Shown here: in pieces, positions 1 through 6,521 of the stretch
Numbering within the stretch: the stretch's first letter is position 1
Layout of the letters: each line of letters opens with the position of its first letter
NCBI GenBank assembly: GCA_020052115.1
Contig: JAGVPR010000332.1
Location: 1 to 23,011, forward strand
Direction: 5' to 3'
From: Candidatus Eiseniibacteriota bacterium
Lineage (GTDB): Bacteria; Eisenbacteria; RBG-16-71-46; JAGVPR01
Length of the DNA: 23,011 bases
The notes under the pieces: generated by a model
Seen by the model: the letters and a program-made list of their open reading frames with translations, nothing else
What the model was told of the DNA's origin: nothing
Databases searched by the model: none
Program-made: the position numbers and the translations under genes

Positions 1-377
1 AGCAGCCCGCGGGCCGCCCGCCGGATCTCCGCCCAGACCGGCGCGAGGGCCCTCAACTGACGGCGGCCCTTCGGCGTAAGGCCGAGGAGCATCCGGCGCG
101 TGTCCGAGCGGTCGGAGGATTCGCTCACGAGCCCGGCACGTATCATCGGGCCCACGACCTGGCGGATCGCCGTGTGGGAGAGCCCGAGCGATTGCCCCGC
201 CTCCGTGACCGCCACCGGCGAGCGGCGGCCGAGGTAATAGAACACCGCGAACCAGTGAGGCCTGAACTCGAGCCCGAGATCCGCGTAGAGCCCCGCGGCG
301 TCCTCCATGAGCATGTCGCTCAAGCGGCGGAGCCGGCTCGCCAGGGCCAGTTCGCCGAGTTCGATCAAGACGTCCAT
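1..377 (-). CDS. MarR-family transcriptional regulator (C-terminus cut by window edge)
   Basis: The minus strand encodes an open 125-residue stretch running off the left edge. It starts at an ATG (377-375) preceded by a GGAGG at 8 bases. It begins MDVLIELGELALASRL and continues with a winged-helix region containing VTEAGQSLGLSHTAIRQVV, typical of the recognition helix of MarR proteins, then a wing with SDRSDTRRMLLGLTPKG. That last pattern (D-x-R, then L-T-x-K-G) is the classic MarR wing signature. MarR dimers repress neighbouring or their own genes and release DNA on binding small phenolic or oxidant ligands. An in-frame upstream ATG at 431-429 has no ribosome site and overlaps the promoter, so 377 is preferred. 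The ligand and targets cannot be read from the sequence; the promoter shows a dyad suggesting autoregulation. Confidence 0.8.
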   Translation of the reverse strand, partial: MDVLIELGELALASRLRRLSDMLMEDAAGLYADLGLEFRPHWFAVFYYLGRRSPVAVTEAGQSLGLSHTAIRQVVGPMIRAGLVSESSDRSDTRRMLLGLTPKGRRQLRALAPVWAEIRRAARGL

Positions 378-429
378 CGCGATCGCCTCCGTGACGGGAC
401 CGACTCCCACTCCGAGAGGAACGCATAAC

Positions 430-458
430 ATTATGAACTAGGTTTCATATTTTTTCAA
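430..458 (-). promoter_or_regulatory. Promoter of the MarR gene with a dyad operator
   Basis: On the minus strand a -35 element TTGAAA (458-453) and a -10 element CATAAT (435-430) are separated by exactly 17 bases, each matching the sigma-70 consensus at 5 of 6 positions. A perfect dyad, TATGAA-N6-TTCATA at 432-449, sits across the spacer and the -10. Binding there would block RNA polymerase, which fits MarR autoregulation. The transcript would have a leader of about 45 bases. The stretch is noticeably AT-rich against its surroundings. Confidence 0.65.
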
Positions 459-595
459 TATCATCGAACGGACCTCCGGCCGGGGGACCCTCCCGGCGGC
501 TCCGGGCCCGGCCCGGAATCGTTTTCCACGGGGACGCGCCGTGTAATACACTCCCCTTCGGAGTGTCCACGAACCAACGGAAGGAGGGGTCCCGG

Positions 596-1261
596 ATGAA
601 GTTCGTCCTCGCAAGCATGGTGATGCTCGGGGTCGCGGGGTTGGCCTGGGCCGCCGATGCGCCGGCGCCGACGCCGTCTTCGGACAAGGCGATCGCTCAG
701 ATCGACAAGATGATCGCCAAGGCAAACATCGACAAGACGAAGTCCACCTGGAAGACGCAGCTCCCGAAATGGGAACTGGCGACGTTCGATCCCGCCCACA
801 AGTACTTCGTGAGGATGAAGACGAGCAAGGGAACGGTCCTCATCCGGATGCACCCCGAGTGGGCGCCCGCCCACGTGACGAATTTCCTCTACCTGACGAA
901 GCTCGGCTTCTACGACGGTATCAGCTTCCACCGCGTCATCACTGGGTTCATGGCGCAGGGAGGCTGCCCCCTCGGCACCGGCACGGGCGGCCCGGGGTAT
1001 CAGTTCGAGGGAGAGTTCAAGCCCGAGGCCAAGCACACAAAGCCGGGAATCCTCTCGATGGCGAACGCGGGCCCGGGGACCGACGGCAGCCAGTTCTTCC
1101 TCACGTTCAAGCCGACGGCGTGGCTCGACGGAAAGCACACGGTCTTTGGAGAGGTCGTCGAGGGCGTGGAGACGCTGAAGGCGCTCGAGGCGGCGGGCTC
1201 GCAGGGCGGAAAGCCGACCGAGCCGCTCAAGATGGAGACCCTGACCGTCGAGGTGAAGTAG
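596..1261 (+). CDS. Secreted cyclophilin-type peptidyl-prolyl cis-trans isomerase
   Basis: This 221-residue protein catalyses cis-trans isomerisation of X-Pro bonds and probably assists protein folding in the periplasm. The start at 596 is chosen because AAGGAGG lies just upstream and the protein then opens with a signal peptide (MKFVLASMVMLGVAGLAWA, cleavage near ADA). An in-frame ATG at 563 would place a charged segment before the signal. After a roughly 50-residue linker, the cyclophilin core shows FHRVITGFMAQGG, GTDGSQFFLT and WLDGKHTVFGEV, which contain the catalytic Arg and the substrate-pocket Phe, Gln and Trp-Leu-Asp residues. The length is normal for a secreted cyclophilin. It is monocistronic and ends in a strong hairpin. 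Confidence 0.92.
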   Translation: MKFVLASMVMLGVAGLAWAADAPAPTPSSDKAIAQIDKMIAKANIDKTKSTWKTQLPKWELATFDPAHKYFVRMKTSKGTVLIRMHPEWAPAHVTNFLYLTKLGFYDGISFHRVITGFMAQGGCPLGTGTGGPGYQFEGEFKPEAKHTKPGILSMANAGPGTDGSQFFLTFKPTAWLDGKHTVFGEVVEGVETLKALEAAGSQGGKPTEPLKMETLTVEVK

Positions 1262-1304
1262 CAGGGAAGCCGCGGGCTGGCGGCAACGGCCCGATTGAAG
1301 TTTG

Positions 1305-1337
1305 GAAGGGCGAAGCCCCGCGGGGGCTTCGCCCTTC
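1305..1337 (+). terminator. Terminator hairpin after the cyclophilin gene; group II intron insertion landmark
   Basis: A perfect 15-base-pair inverted repeat (arms 1305-1319 and 1323-1337, loop GCG) lies 43 bases after the cyclophilin stop. No T-tract follows, because the group II intron begins 3 bases later and the continuing exon sequence at 3187 is also not T-rich. Its form matches an intrinsic-terminator stem, the preferred target of class C group II introns. Confidence 0.8.
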
Positions 1338-1725
1338 GACGTGTACGCCCAGCATGGGCACTGACTTGAAGGTGGAAGTCCTTCCGGGAGCAGGTCACAG
1401 CGACCGAAGGGAACCGCAGAGCGCCGATCCGTGAGGAGGGCGTGAAGGAAGCGGGGAACGAACCTGTGGGCCGACGAACAGGAACCGGATACAAGGCGGT
1501 GCCGAGCGGGGCGAGCGGGCACGTGACCGCGAAGCTCTCGTGACCAAAGCTCGGCGGCGTAGATCCGGCGGTCGTGCAGGGACGGCCAGTGTTCTTATCT
1601 GGGGAGATCTCGCCTTGTGCCTGAAAGGGCGACGTCTCGAAAGGGGCGGAGCGAGAAGTCAGCAGAGGCCGTAGTAGCCGCCGCGAGGTGGCGAAGGGCC
1701 GAACGGACGGGAGAGCGAGACGACC

Positions 1726-3099
1726 GTGAGTCTCGAAGGGGCCAGGCGCCAGAAGTCCGAGCAATTGGAGCTTGCGCTGGACAATAGGGGTGAAGCCCCG
1801 ACGAGCCAGCGAAGCGGCGAAGCCCCGACGGCGACGGGCGGAAACGAGCGCTCAGGAACCGACCGCCTGATGGAACGGGTGGTCGAACGCGGCAACGCCG
1901 GCCGGGCGTTGAAGCGGGTGCGGCAGAACAAGGGCAGTCCCGGCACCGACGGGATGACGGTGGAGGAACTGCCGCAGTATCTGGCGGAGAACTGGGAGAG
2001 CCTGCGGGAGCAACTGCTCGCGGGGACATACCAGCCGAGGCCGGTGAGGCGGCAGAGGATCCCGAAAAGCGGCGGCGGGGAGCGAGAGCTCGGCATCCCG
2101 TGCGTCGTCGATCGGTTTCTCCAGCAAGCCATCCTGCAGGTGCTCCAACCGCTCTTCGATCCCACCTTCTCAAAACACAGCCACGGCTTTCGACCGAGAC
2201 GCAACGCTCACGATGCGGTGTGCGAAGCGCAGGGCTACATCCAGGAAGGACGCCGCTGGGTGGTGGACGTGGATCTGGAGAAGTTTTTCGACCGCGTCCA
2301 TCACGACGTGCTCATGGGAAGGCTGGCAAAGAGGATCGGCGATAAGCGGCTGTTGGGGCTGATCCGCCGCTACCTGGAAGCCGGAGTGATGGTGAACGGG
2401 GTGGTGGTGGAGCGGTACGAGGGGACGCCGCAAGGCGGGCCTCTCTCGCCGCTCTTGGCGAACGTGCTCTTGGACGAAGTGGATCGGGAGCTGGAGAGGC
2501 GCGGACACACCTTCGTCCGCTATGCCGACGACTGCAACGTGTACGTGCGCTCACGGCGGGCGGGAGAGAGGGTGATGCGAGCACTGAAGAAGATCTACGG
2601 ATCACTCCGGCTTCGGATCAACGAAGAGAAGAGCGCGGTGGCCCGGGTGCAGGACCGCAAATTCCTCGGCTACAGCTTCTGGTACGCCGCAGGAGGAGCG
2701 ATCAAGCGACGGGTCGCGCCGAAGGCCCTGAGGGCGATGAAGGATCGAGTCCGGCAGATCACCTGTCGGAGCGGAGGGCGGAGCCTGAAGGCCGTCATCG
2801 GAGAACTCCGGGAGTACCTGACTGGGTGGAGGGAGTACTTCCGCCTGGCCGATACTCGAACAGTTTTCCGAGACCTGGACGAATGGATCCGTCACCGTTT
2901 GCGAGCGCTTCAACTGAAACAGTGGAAACGGGGAACGACGGCCTACCGGGAGCTGCGCGCGCGAGGGATGTCTCGCCTCGGCGCGGCACAGGTGGCCGCG
3001 AACACCCGCCGCTGGTGGAGGAACGCGAGCATGAAGATCAACATCGCGCTGCCCACGAGCGACTACGACCGGATGGGAGTCCCGAGGCTTTGCCGCTGA
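1726..3099 (+). CDS. ltrA: Group II intron-encoded reverse transcriptase/maturase
   Basis: This 457-residue intron-encoded protein helps the intron RNA fold and splice and reverse-transcribes it during retrohoming. The reverse transcriptase domain spans roughly residues 50-330, with KGSPGTDGMT, the RT2-like HGFRPRRNAHDAV, the DVDLEKFFDRVHHD block (catalytic Asp), TPQGGPLSPLLANVLLDEVD and the catalytic YADD at residues 266-269. A maturase (X/GIIM) domain follows, with LREYLTGWREYF and WIRHRLRALQLKQWKR. No HNH endonuclease domain follows, as expected for class C. The start is a GTG; the next candidate is ATG 1870, which still precedes the RT domain. The N-terminal extension repeats GEAPT twice. 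No internal stops or frameshifts are visible. Confidence 0.93.
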   Translation: MSLEGARRQKSEQLELALDNRGEAPTSQRSGEAPTATGGNERSGTDRLMERVVERGNAGRALKRVRQNKGSPGTDGMTVEELPQYLAENWESLREQLLAGTYQPRPVRRQRIPKSGGGERELGIPCVVDRFLQQAILQVLQPLFDPTFSKHSHGFRPRRNAHDAVCEAQGYIQEGRRWVVDVDLEKFFDRVHHDVLMGRLAKRIGDKRLLGLIRRYLEAGVMVNGVVVERYEGTPQGGPLSPLLANVLLDEVDRELERRGHTFVRYADDCNVYVRSRRAGERVMRALKKIYGSLRLRINEEKSAVARVQDRKFLGYSFWYAAGGAIKRRVAPKALRAMKDRVRQITCRSGGRSLKAVIGELREYLTGWREYFRLADTRTVFRDLDEWIRHRLRALQLKQWKRGTTAYRELRARGMSRLGAAQVAANTRRWWRNASMKINIALPTSDYDRMGVPRLCR

Positions 3100-3113
3100 C
3101 CTCAACCGACCGA

Positions 3114-3186
3114 ACCGCCGGGTGCGGACCCGCATGCCCGGTGGTGTGGCAGGGGGAGTAGCGGGACGAACCCGCTACCCCCCTAT
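3114..3186 (+). ncRNA. Group II intron domains V and VI
   Basis: Bases 3114-3145 fold as domain V: an 8-base-pair lower stem (ACCGCCGG with CCGGTGGT, one G-U pair), a two-base GC bulge on the 3' side, a 5-base-pair upper stem and a GACC tetraloop. The lower stem contains CGC where the catalytic triad is expected; as I recall, CGC rather than AGC is typical of class C. Bases 3152-3182 fold as a long hairpin (GGGGG-A-GTAGCGGG paired to CCCGCTAC-CCCCC) in the domain VI position. Its only bulged A is on the 5' side, so the branch point is unclear. Confidence 0.8.
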
Positions 3187-3224
3187 GCCGATCGGAGGCG
3201 CCGCGGGCGTCGCCGCGGGCGGCC

Positions 3225-3252
3225 TTGACTGATCCGGCGCGCCTGCTAGTAT
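3225..3252 (+). promoter_or_regulatory. Promoter of the nikR-nikMNQO operon
   Basis: TTGACT (3225-3230) and TAGTAT (3247-3252) are separated by 16 bases and lie directly upstream of nikR, giving a short leader. The promoter begins only 38 bases after the 3' end of the group II intron, so the intron inserted without separating the operon from its promoter. The NikR-like dyad at 3250-3274 overlaps the -10 element. Confidence 0.6.
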
Positions 3253-3274
3253 TACGTCCGGAGGATTCGTAATA
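3250..3274 (+). promoter_or_regulatory. Putative NikR operator (7-11-7 dyad)
   Basis: A perfect inverted repeat TATTACG (3250-3256) and CGTAATA (3268-3274) is separated by 11 bases. It covers the end of the -10 element, the presumed start of transcription and the GGAGG ribosome site, and stops one base before the nikR ATG. The geometry equals the Helicobacter pylori NikR box as I recall it (TATWATT-N11-AATWATA), with the outer TAT/ATA conserved. Nickel-loaded NikR bound here would shut off its own operon. Confidence 0.7.
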
Positions 3275-3275
3275 A

Positions 3276-3689
3276 ATGGTCGAGCGCTTCTCCGCGAGCC
3301 TGAAGGCCGAGCTGCTGGCTGAATTCGATCGCTTCATCTCCCGTCACGGGTACGAGAACCGGTCGGAGGCGATCCGCGATCTCATCCGCACAGCCCTGGT
3401 CGCGGATGAGTGGCAGGCGGGGAAGGCCGAAGTGGTCGGGGTCGTGACGCTGGTCTACGACCACCACCGTCCGAACCTCCTCAACCGCATCACCCGGATC
3501 CAGCACGAATCCCCCGCTTCCGTCATCACAACGACCCACGTTCACCTGGATCATCACAACTGCCTCGAGATCATCATCGCGCGCGGCAAGCCGGCCCAGG
3601 TGAGAGCGCTCGCCGACAGTCTCACCTCTCTCAAGGGCGTGAAGAACGGCAGCCTCAGCGCTGCGACGACTGGCCGACGGCTCTCGTAG
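3276..3689 (+). CDS. nikR: Nickel-responsive regulator NikR
   Basis: This 137-residue protein is a ribbon-helix-helix repressor that senses nickel and represses nickel uptake genes. Its N-terminus (MVERFSASLKAELLAEFDRF) is the DNA-binding ribbon-helix-helix, with the second helix at ENRSEAIRDLIR. The C-terminal ACT-like domain carries the metal site THVHLDHHNCLEI. The two His of HVH and the Cys of HHNC align with His87, His89 and Cys95 of Escherichia coli NikR. A further His in the VYDHHRPNLLNRI region matches the tetramer-interface ligand. The length is normal. It is the first gene of a four-gene nickel operon, starts 11 bases after a GGAGG, and is followed 12 bases later by nikMN. Confidence 0.93.
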   Translation: MVERFSASLKAELLAEFDRFISRHGYENRSEAIRDLIRTALVADEWQAGKAEVVGVVTLVYDHHRPNLLNRITRIQHESPASVITTTHVHLDHHNCLEIIIARGKPAQVRALADSLTSLKGVKNGSLSAATTGRRLS

Positions 3690-3701
3690 GGAGCGACCGC
3701 G

Positions 3702-4691
3702 ATGCACATCCCGGACGGATTCCTCGACGTCAAGACCGCCGCGACGACGACCGGGTTGGCGCTGATCGGTGTCGGCTGGGCCGTCCGCAGGGTTCGCAAG
3801 ACGCTTCCGCCCCGCAAGGTGCCGCTCCTCGGGCTTGCCGCGGCCTTCGTCTTCGCCGCTCAGATGCTCAACTTTCCCGTCGCGGGCGGCACATCGGGGC
3901 ACCTCGTGGGTGGCGTTCTCGCCGCGGTGCTGCTCGGGCCGAGCGCCGGGCTGCTGGTCCTCACGTCGGTCCTGATCGTCCAGTGTCTGCTCTTCGCGGA
4001 CGGAGGCATCCTCGCGCTGGGAGCCAACATCTTCAACATGGGGATCGTGGGCTCCGCCGGCGCCTACGGCGTGTACTGGCTCGTCCGGCGGGCTGCGAGA
4101 GGACTTCGGGGGCAACTCGCGGCCGCGGCGTTCGCATCGTGGTGCTCAGTCGTGCTCGCATCGCTCTCCTGCGCCTCACAGCTCGCCTTCTCCGGGACCG
4201 CGCGGTGGACCATCGCCTGCCCCACGATGTGCGGCATCCACATGGTGATCGGAGTGGGCGAGGCGGTCATCACAACGCTCGTGCTCGCAGCCGTGGCCGC
4301 CACCCGGCCCGAACTCCTCCGCGATGAGGCGCGGCCCGCCGAAGGCGCCGGGCACGGAGGGCTCATCGTCTACGGCGTGCTGATCGCGACGGGGCTCGCT
4401 CTGTTCATCTCGCCGTTTGCTTCACCATGGCCCGACGGTCTGGAGAGGGTCGCCGAGAACCTCGGCTTCCTGGGCAAAGCGGTCGAGGAGCCGCTCGTCC
4501 CCGCTCCGATCCCCGACTACGCGTTCCCCTCTCTCGGCTCTCCCGTCGCGGCGACGGCCCTCGCAGGAGCGGTCGGGACGGCCATGATGTTCGTGTTTTC
4601 CTTCTTTCTCGCGCGCCTCGTGTCGCCACGGCGCGCGCACGACGCACACCACCCGACCGGCATGCAGGACCATGCACCACGACTTCCTTGA
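3702..4691 (+). CDS. nikMN: Nickel ECF transporter substrate-specific subunit, NikM-NikN fusion
   Basis: This 329-residue membrane protein is the substrate-binding part of an energy-coupling-factor nickel importer. It begins MHIPDGFLD: the N-terminal His-2 and the IPDGF loop form the metal-binding site in CbiM/NikM, so the start at 3702 is certain. The core contains NFPVAGGTSGHLVGG and GANIFNMGIVGS, both family signatures. After about residue 210 a second part with two further membrane segments contains SPFASPWPDGLERVA, the PDGLE motif of the small NikN/CbiN subunit, so M and N are fused. A C-terminal His-rich tail (HDAHH) follows. Cobalt (CbiMN) is the alternative substrate; nickel is preferred because of the adjacent nikR. 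Confidence 0.9.
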   Translation: MHIPDGFLDVKTAATTTGLALIGVGWAVRRVRKTLPPRKVPLLGLAAAFVFAAQMLNFPVAGGTSGHLVGGVLAAVLLGPSAGLLVLTSVLIVQCLLFADGGILALGANIFNMGIVGSAGAYGVYWLVRRAARGLRGQLAAAAFASWCSVVLASLSCASQLAFSGTARWTIACPTMCGIHMVIGVGEAVITTLVLAAVAATRPELLRDEARPAEGAGHGGLIVYGVLIATGLALFISPFASPWPDGLERVAENLGFLGKAVEEPLVPAPIPDYAFPSLGSPVAATALAGAVGTAMMFVFSFFLARLVSPRRAHDAHHPTGMQDHAPRLP

Positions 4692-5286
4692 CCGTCACGC
4701 CAGGCTGGAGAGCCCGGTCCATCGTCTGCCGCCGCGGGTGAAGCTGGCCGCGGCCATGTCGCTGCTATTCACCATCATCCTGATCCCGGCGGCGCACGCC
4801 GCCTGGTTCGGGCTGATCGCCGTGGGCCTTCTCGCCATCGCCGCGATGAGCCGCGTCCCGCCGGGTTTCCTGCTCCGACGGCTTCTTCTCATGGGACCGT
4901 TCGTCCTCGGGGTGGCGATCCTCTCTCTGTTCCAGCCCGGCGGCGAGGCGATCTTCCTGCGGCTTCTCGCCAGAGGAACGCTCTGTCTCCTCACCGTGCT
5001 CGTGCTCGCGAGCACGACGCCGTTCTCCGAGATCCTCCGCGTCCTGCGAAGCCTCAGGGCGCCGTCCATCCTCGTGACGACGCTGGCCCTCATGTACCGC
5101 TATGTCTTCGTGCTCGTGGACGAGGCGCAACGGATGAACCGCGCACGGGCGAGCCGCACCTTTGGGCGCGGACGCTCCCGGCTCTGGAGGACGCGAGCGA
5201 GCGTGATCGGCCAGCTCTTCGTGCGGTCCACCGAACGCGCGGAGCGGATCTTCGCCGCCATGAGCGCCCGAGGATGGAGGACATGA
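4672..5286 (+). CDS. nikQ: ECF transporter transmembrane T component (NikQ/CbiQ)
   Basis: This 204-residue integral membrane protein couples ATP hydrolysis to the substrate-binding subunit. It has four or more hydrophobic segments between residues 28 and 145. Two Ala-Arg type coupling-helix motifs follow, near RARASRTFGRG and AMSARGW, which contact the ATPase in this family. It begins MHHDFLDRHARLESPVHRL, where the D/H-rich start and the P-R-x-K segment that follows are typical of CbiQ. It overlaps the end of nikMN by 20 bases and the nikO start by 1-4 bases, so the three are translationally coupled. It is slightly shorter than usual for CbiQ. Confidence 0.87.
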   Translation: MHHDFLDRHARLESPVHRLPPRVKLAAAMSLLFTIILIPAAHAAWFGLIAVGLLAIAAMSRVPPGFLLRRLLLMGPFVLGVAILSLFQPGGEAIFLRLLARGTLCLLTVLVLASTTPFSEILRVLRSLRAPSILVTTLALMYRYVFVLVDEAQRMNRARASRTFGRGRSRLWRTRASVIGQLFVRSTERAERIFAAMSARGWRT

Positions 5287-6065
5287 TGGCGTTCGAGGTG
5301 AACGAACTGAGTTTCGCGTATGCGAACGGCGCCCCCGCCCTCGGTGGAGTCACCTTCACGGTCGCAGACGGGGAGCGCATCGGCCTCATCGGTCCGAACG
5401 GCGCGGGAAAATCCACGCTGCTCATGCACCTGAACGGACTCCTTCCGGAGAGCATCGGCTCGCAGTCTCCGGTGCGCGTCTTTGGAGAGGCGATCCGCCG
5501 CGACAACCTCGGCCTCGTCCGGCGCGAGGTTGGCCTGCTCTTCCAGAACCCAGACGACCAGCTCTTCTGCCCTACCGTGTTCGAGGACGTTGCGTTCGGC
5601 CCGGAGCAGCAGGGCGAAAGCGGCGCGGCGCTCGAGACGATCGTCGCCACGGCGCTGGAGCAGGTGGACCTCGCGGGCTTCGAGAACAGATCGCCGCATC
5701 ACCTGAGCCACGGTGAGAAGCGTCGCGTGTGCATCGCCGGCCTGCTCGCCTGCAGCCCGCGCGTGCTGCTCCTGGACGAACCGACGAGCGACCTCGACCC
5801 GCGCGGGCGCCGGGAACTCAAGTCTCTGCTCAAACAACTCGGCGTGACGCAGATCATCGCATCGCACGACCTGGAGATGATCGCCGAGCTTTGCGGGCGG
5901 GTCCTCGTCCTCGATCAGGGGCGTCTCGTCGCGGAGGGCCCGACACATGAGCTGCTGTCCGACGAACCGCTGATGCTGGCGCACGGACTGGAGTGCCCCC
6001 ACGGGCTCGCGGGGAGCGGCATTGCCGTCGGCCCGACAAGTGCCGCGGATCGGGTGAAACGATGA
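5286..6065 (+). CDS. nikO: ECF transporter ATP-binding protein (NikO/CbiO)
   Basis: This roughly 259-residue ABC ATPase powers nickel uptake with NikMN and NikQ. It shows Walker A GPNGAGKST, Q-loop LLFQNPDDQLFCPTVFEDV (the extended NPDDQ form of ECF ATPases), signature LSHGEKRR, Walker B VLLLDEPTSDLDP and the H-loop IASHDLEM. Three in-frame ATGs exist (5274, 5283, 5286). The GGAGG at 5276-5280 is best placed for 5286 (5 bases), and 5283 forms an ATGA overlap with the nikQ stop. The last 30 residues are divergent. A 31-codon frame overlaps its stop codon. Confidence 0.9.
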   Translation: MAFEVNELSFAYANGAPALGGVTFTVADGERIGLIGPNGAGKSTLLMHLNGLLPESIGSQSPVRVFGEAIRRDNLGLVRREVGLLFQNPDDQLFCPTVFEDVAFGPEQQGESGAALETIVATALEQVDLAGFENRSPHHLSHGEKRRVCIAGLLACSPRVLLLDEPTSDLDPRGRRELKSLLKQLGVTQIIASHDLEMIAELCGRVLVLDQGRLVAEGPTHELLSDEPLMLAHGLECPHGLAGSGIAVGPTSAADRVKR

Positions 6066-6154
6066 GCGATCGAACGCACCCGGAATCCTGGGAGCTTGAA
6101 GCGGACGCGCTGCAGCGAAGGATCGTACGGCTTTTCTCGTCTTCGCCTGCTTGA
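6062..6154 (+). CDS. Possible 30-residue small protein overlapping the nikO stop
   Basis: An ATGA overlap with the nikO stop opens a 30-residue frame (starting MSDRTHPESWELEADALQ). The junction style is the same as at the true gene pairs in this window, and the product is acidic then basic. It has no recognised family and no clear ribosome site beyond coupling, and could easily be chance. It lies just before the arsR promoter. Confidence 0.25.
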   Translation: MSDRTHPESWELEADALQRRIVRLFSSSPA

Positions 6155-6180
6155 GGAACCGCGCCCGCGAGTTTTCCCTG

Positions 6181-6209
6181 TTGACGGCATGGCGACTTGG
6201 CCATATAGT
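6181..6209 (+). promoter_or_regulatory. Promoter and operator of the first arsR operon
   Basis: TTGACG (6181-6186, 5 of 6) and TATAGT (6204-6209) are 17 bases apart. The -10 ends only 6 bases before the ATG at 6216, so transcription should begin at or next to the start codon, predicting a leaderless mRNA. A dyad ATGGC-N6-GCCAT (6189-6193 and 6200-6204) sits between the two elements, a natural ArsR operator position. Confidence 0.75.
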
Positions 6210-6215
6210 AAAGGC

Positions 6216-6521
6216 ATGAAATCCCCCGCGACCGTGGATCGGACGGCGTTTCGGGCACAGGCGCGCATCCTGAAGGCGCTCGCCAACGAATCGCGCCTCA
6301 TGATCGTCCATCGGCTGAGCCAGGGAGAATGCAGCGCCGGCGAACTCACCCGCCTCATCGGCTCCGACCAGACGACGGTCTCGAAGCACCTCGCAGTGCT
6401 GCGAGCCCACGGCATCGTCGAAGACCGCCGGGAAGGGAGCGCCGTCGTCTACCGGCTCCTGACCCCCTGCGTCACGAGTTTCCTTTCCTGCGCGACACAG
6501 GTGCTCAAGGAGTCGCGTTGA
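6216..6521 (+). CDS. ArsR-family metalloregulator controlling the ArsP module
   Basis: This 101-residue winged-helix repressor would bind the operator at 6189-6204 and release it on binding metal or metalloid. It begins MKSPATVDRTAFRAQARILKALANESRL, a standard ArsR N-terminus. The recognition region is SDQTTVSKHLAVLRAHGIV and the wing is REGSAVVYRLL. Instead of the ELCVCDL arsenite site it has GECSAGEL with one Cys, plus two Cys near the C-terminus (LLTPCVTSFLSCATQ), which may form an alternative thiol site. A longer in-frame ATG at 6096 is rejected because it lies upstream of the promoter. It overlaps the permease start by four bases. Confidence 0.87.
   Translation: MKSPATVDRTAFRAQARILKALANESRLMIVHRLSQGECSAGELTRLIGSDQTTVSKHLAVLRAHGIVEDRREGSAVVYRLLTPCVTSFLSCATQVLKESR

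Larger units (their letters stand above)
1341..3186 (+). mobile_element. Group II intron (probably bacterial class C), full length
   Basis: This is a self-splicing retroelement of about 1.85 kb. The 5' end is placed at GTGTACGCCC (1341), followed by text typical of group II domain I (AGCATGGGC, TTGAAGGTGGAAGTCCTTC). The part before the ORF includes GAAGTCAGCAGAGGCC and GGCGAAGGGCCGAAC. After the ORF come a well-formed domain V (3114-3145) and a domain VI-like hairpin, and the 3' end is placed after CTAT at 3186. Insertion directly behind a terminator stem, the small size, and a maturase without an endonuclease domain all point to class C. Both RNA and protein parts look intact, so the element may be active. 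The 5' boundary is uncertain by a few bases, because GTGTA departs from the usual GTGYG start. Confidence 0.85.

Noticed and set aside
1305..1337. Hairpin as an integron attC site
   Set aside because: There is no integrase, no cassette array and no attC core sites; its position right after a gene stop fits a terminator.
3410..4327. Plus-strand 305-codon frame across nikR and nikMN
   Set aside because: It is extremely rich in Arg, Gly and Pro, and out of phase with two proteins that have unmistakable family motifs.
6096..6215. Longer ArsR start at 6096
   Set aside because: The added 40 codons lie over the -35/-10 promoter and do not resemble an ArsR N-terminus.
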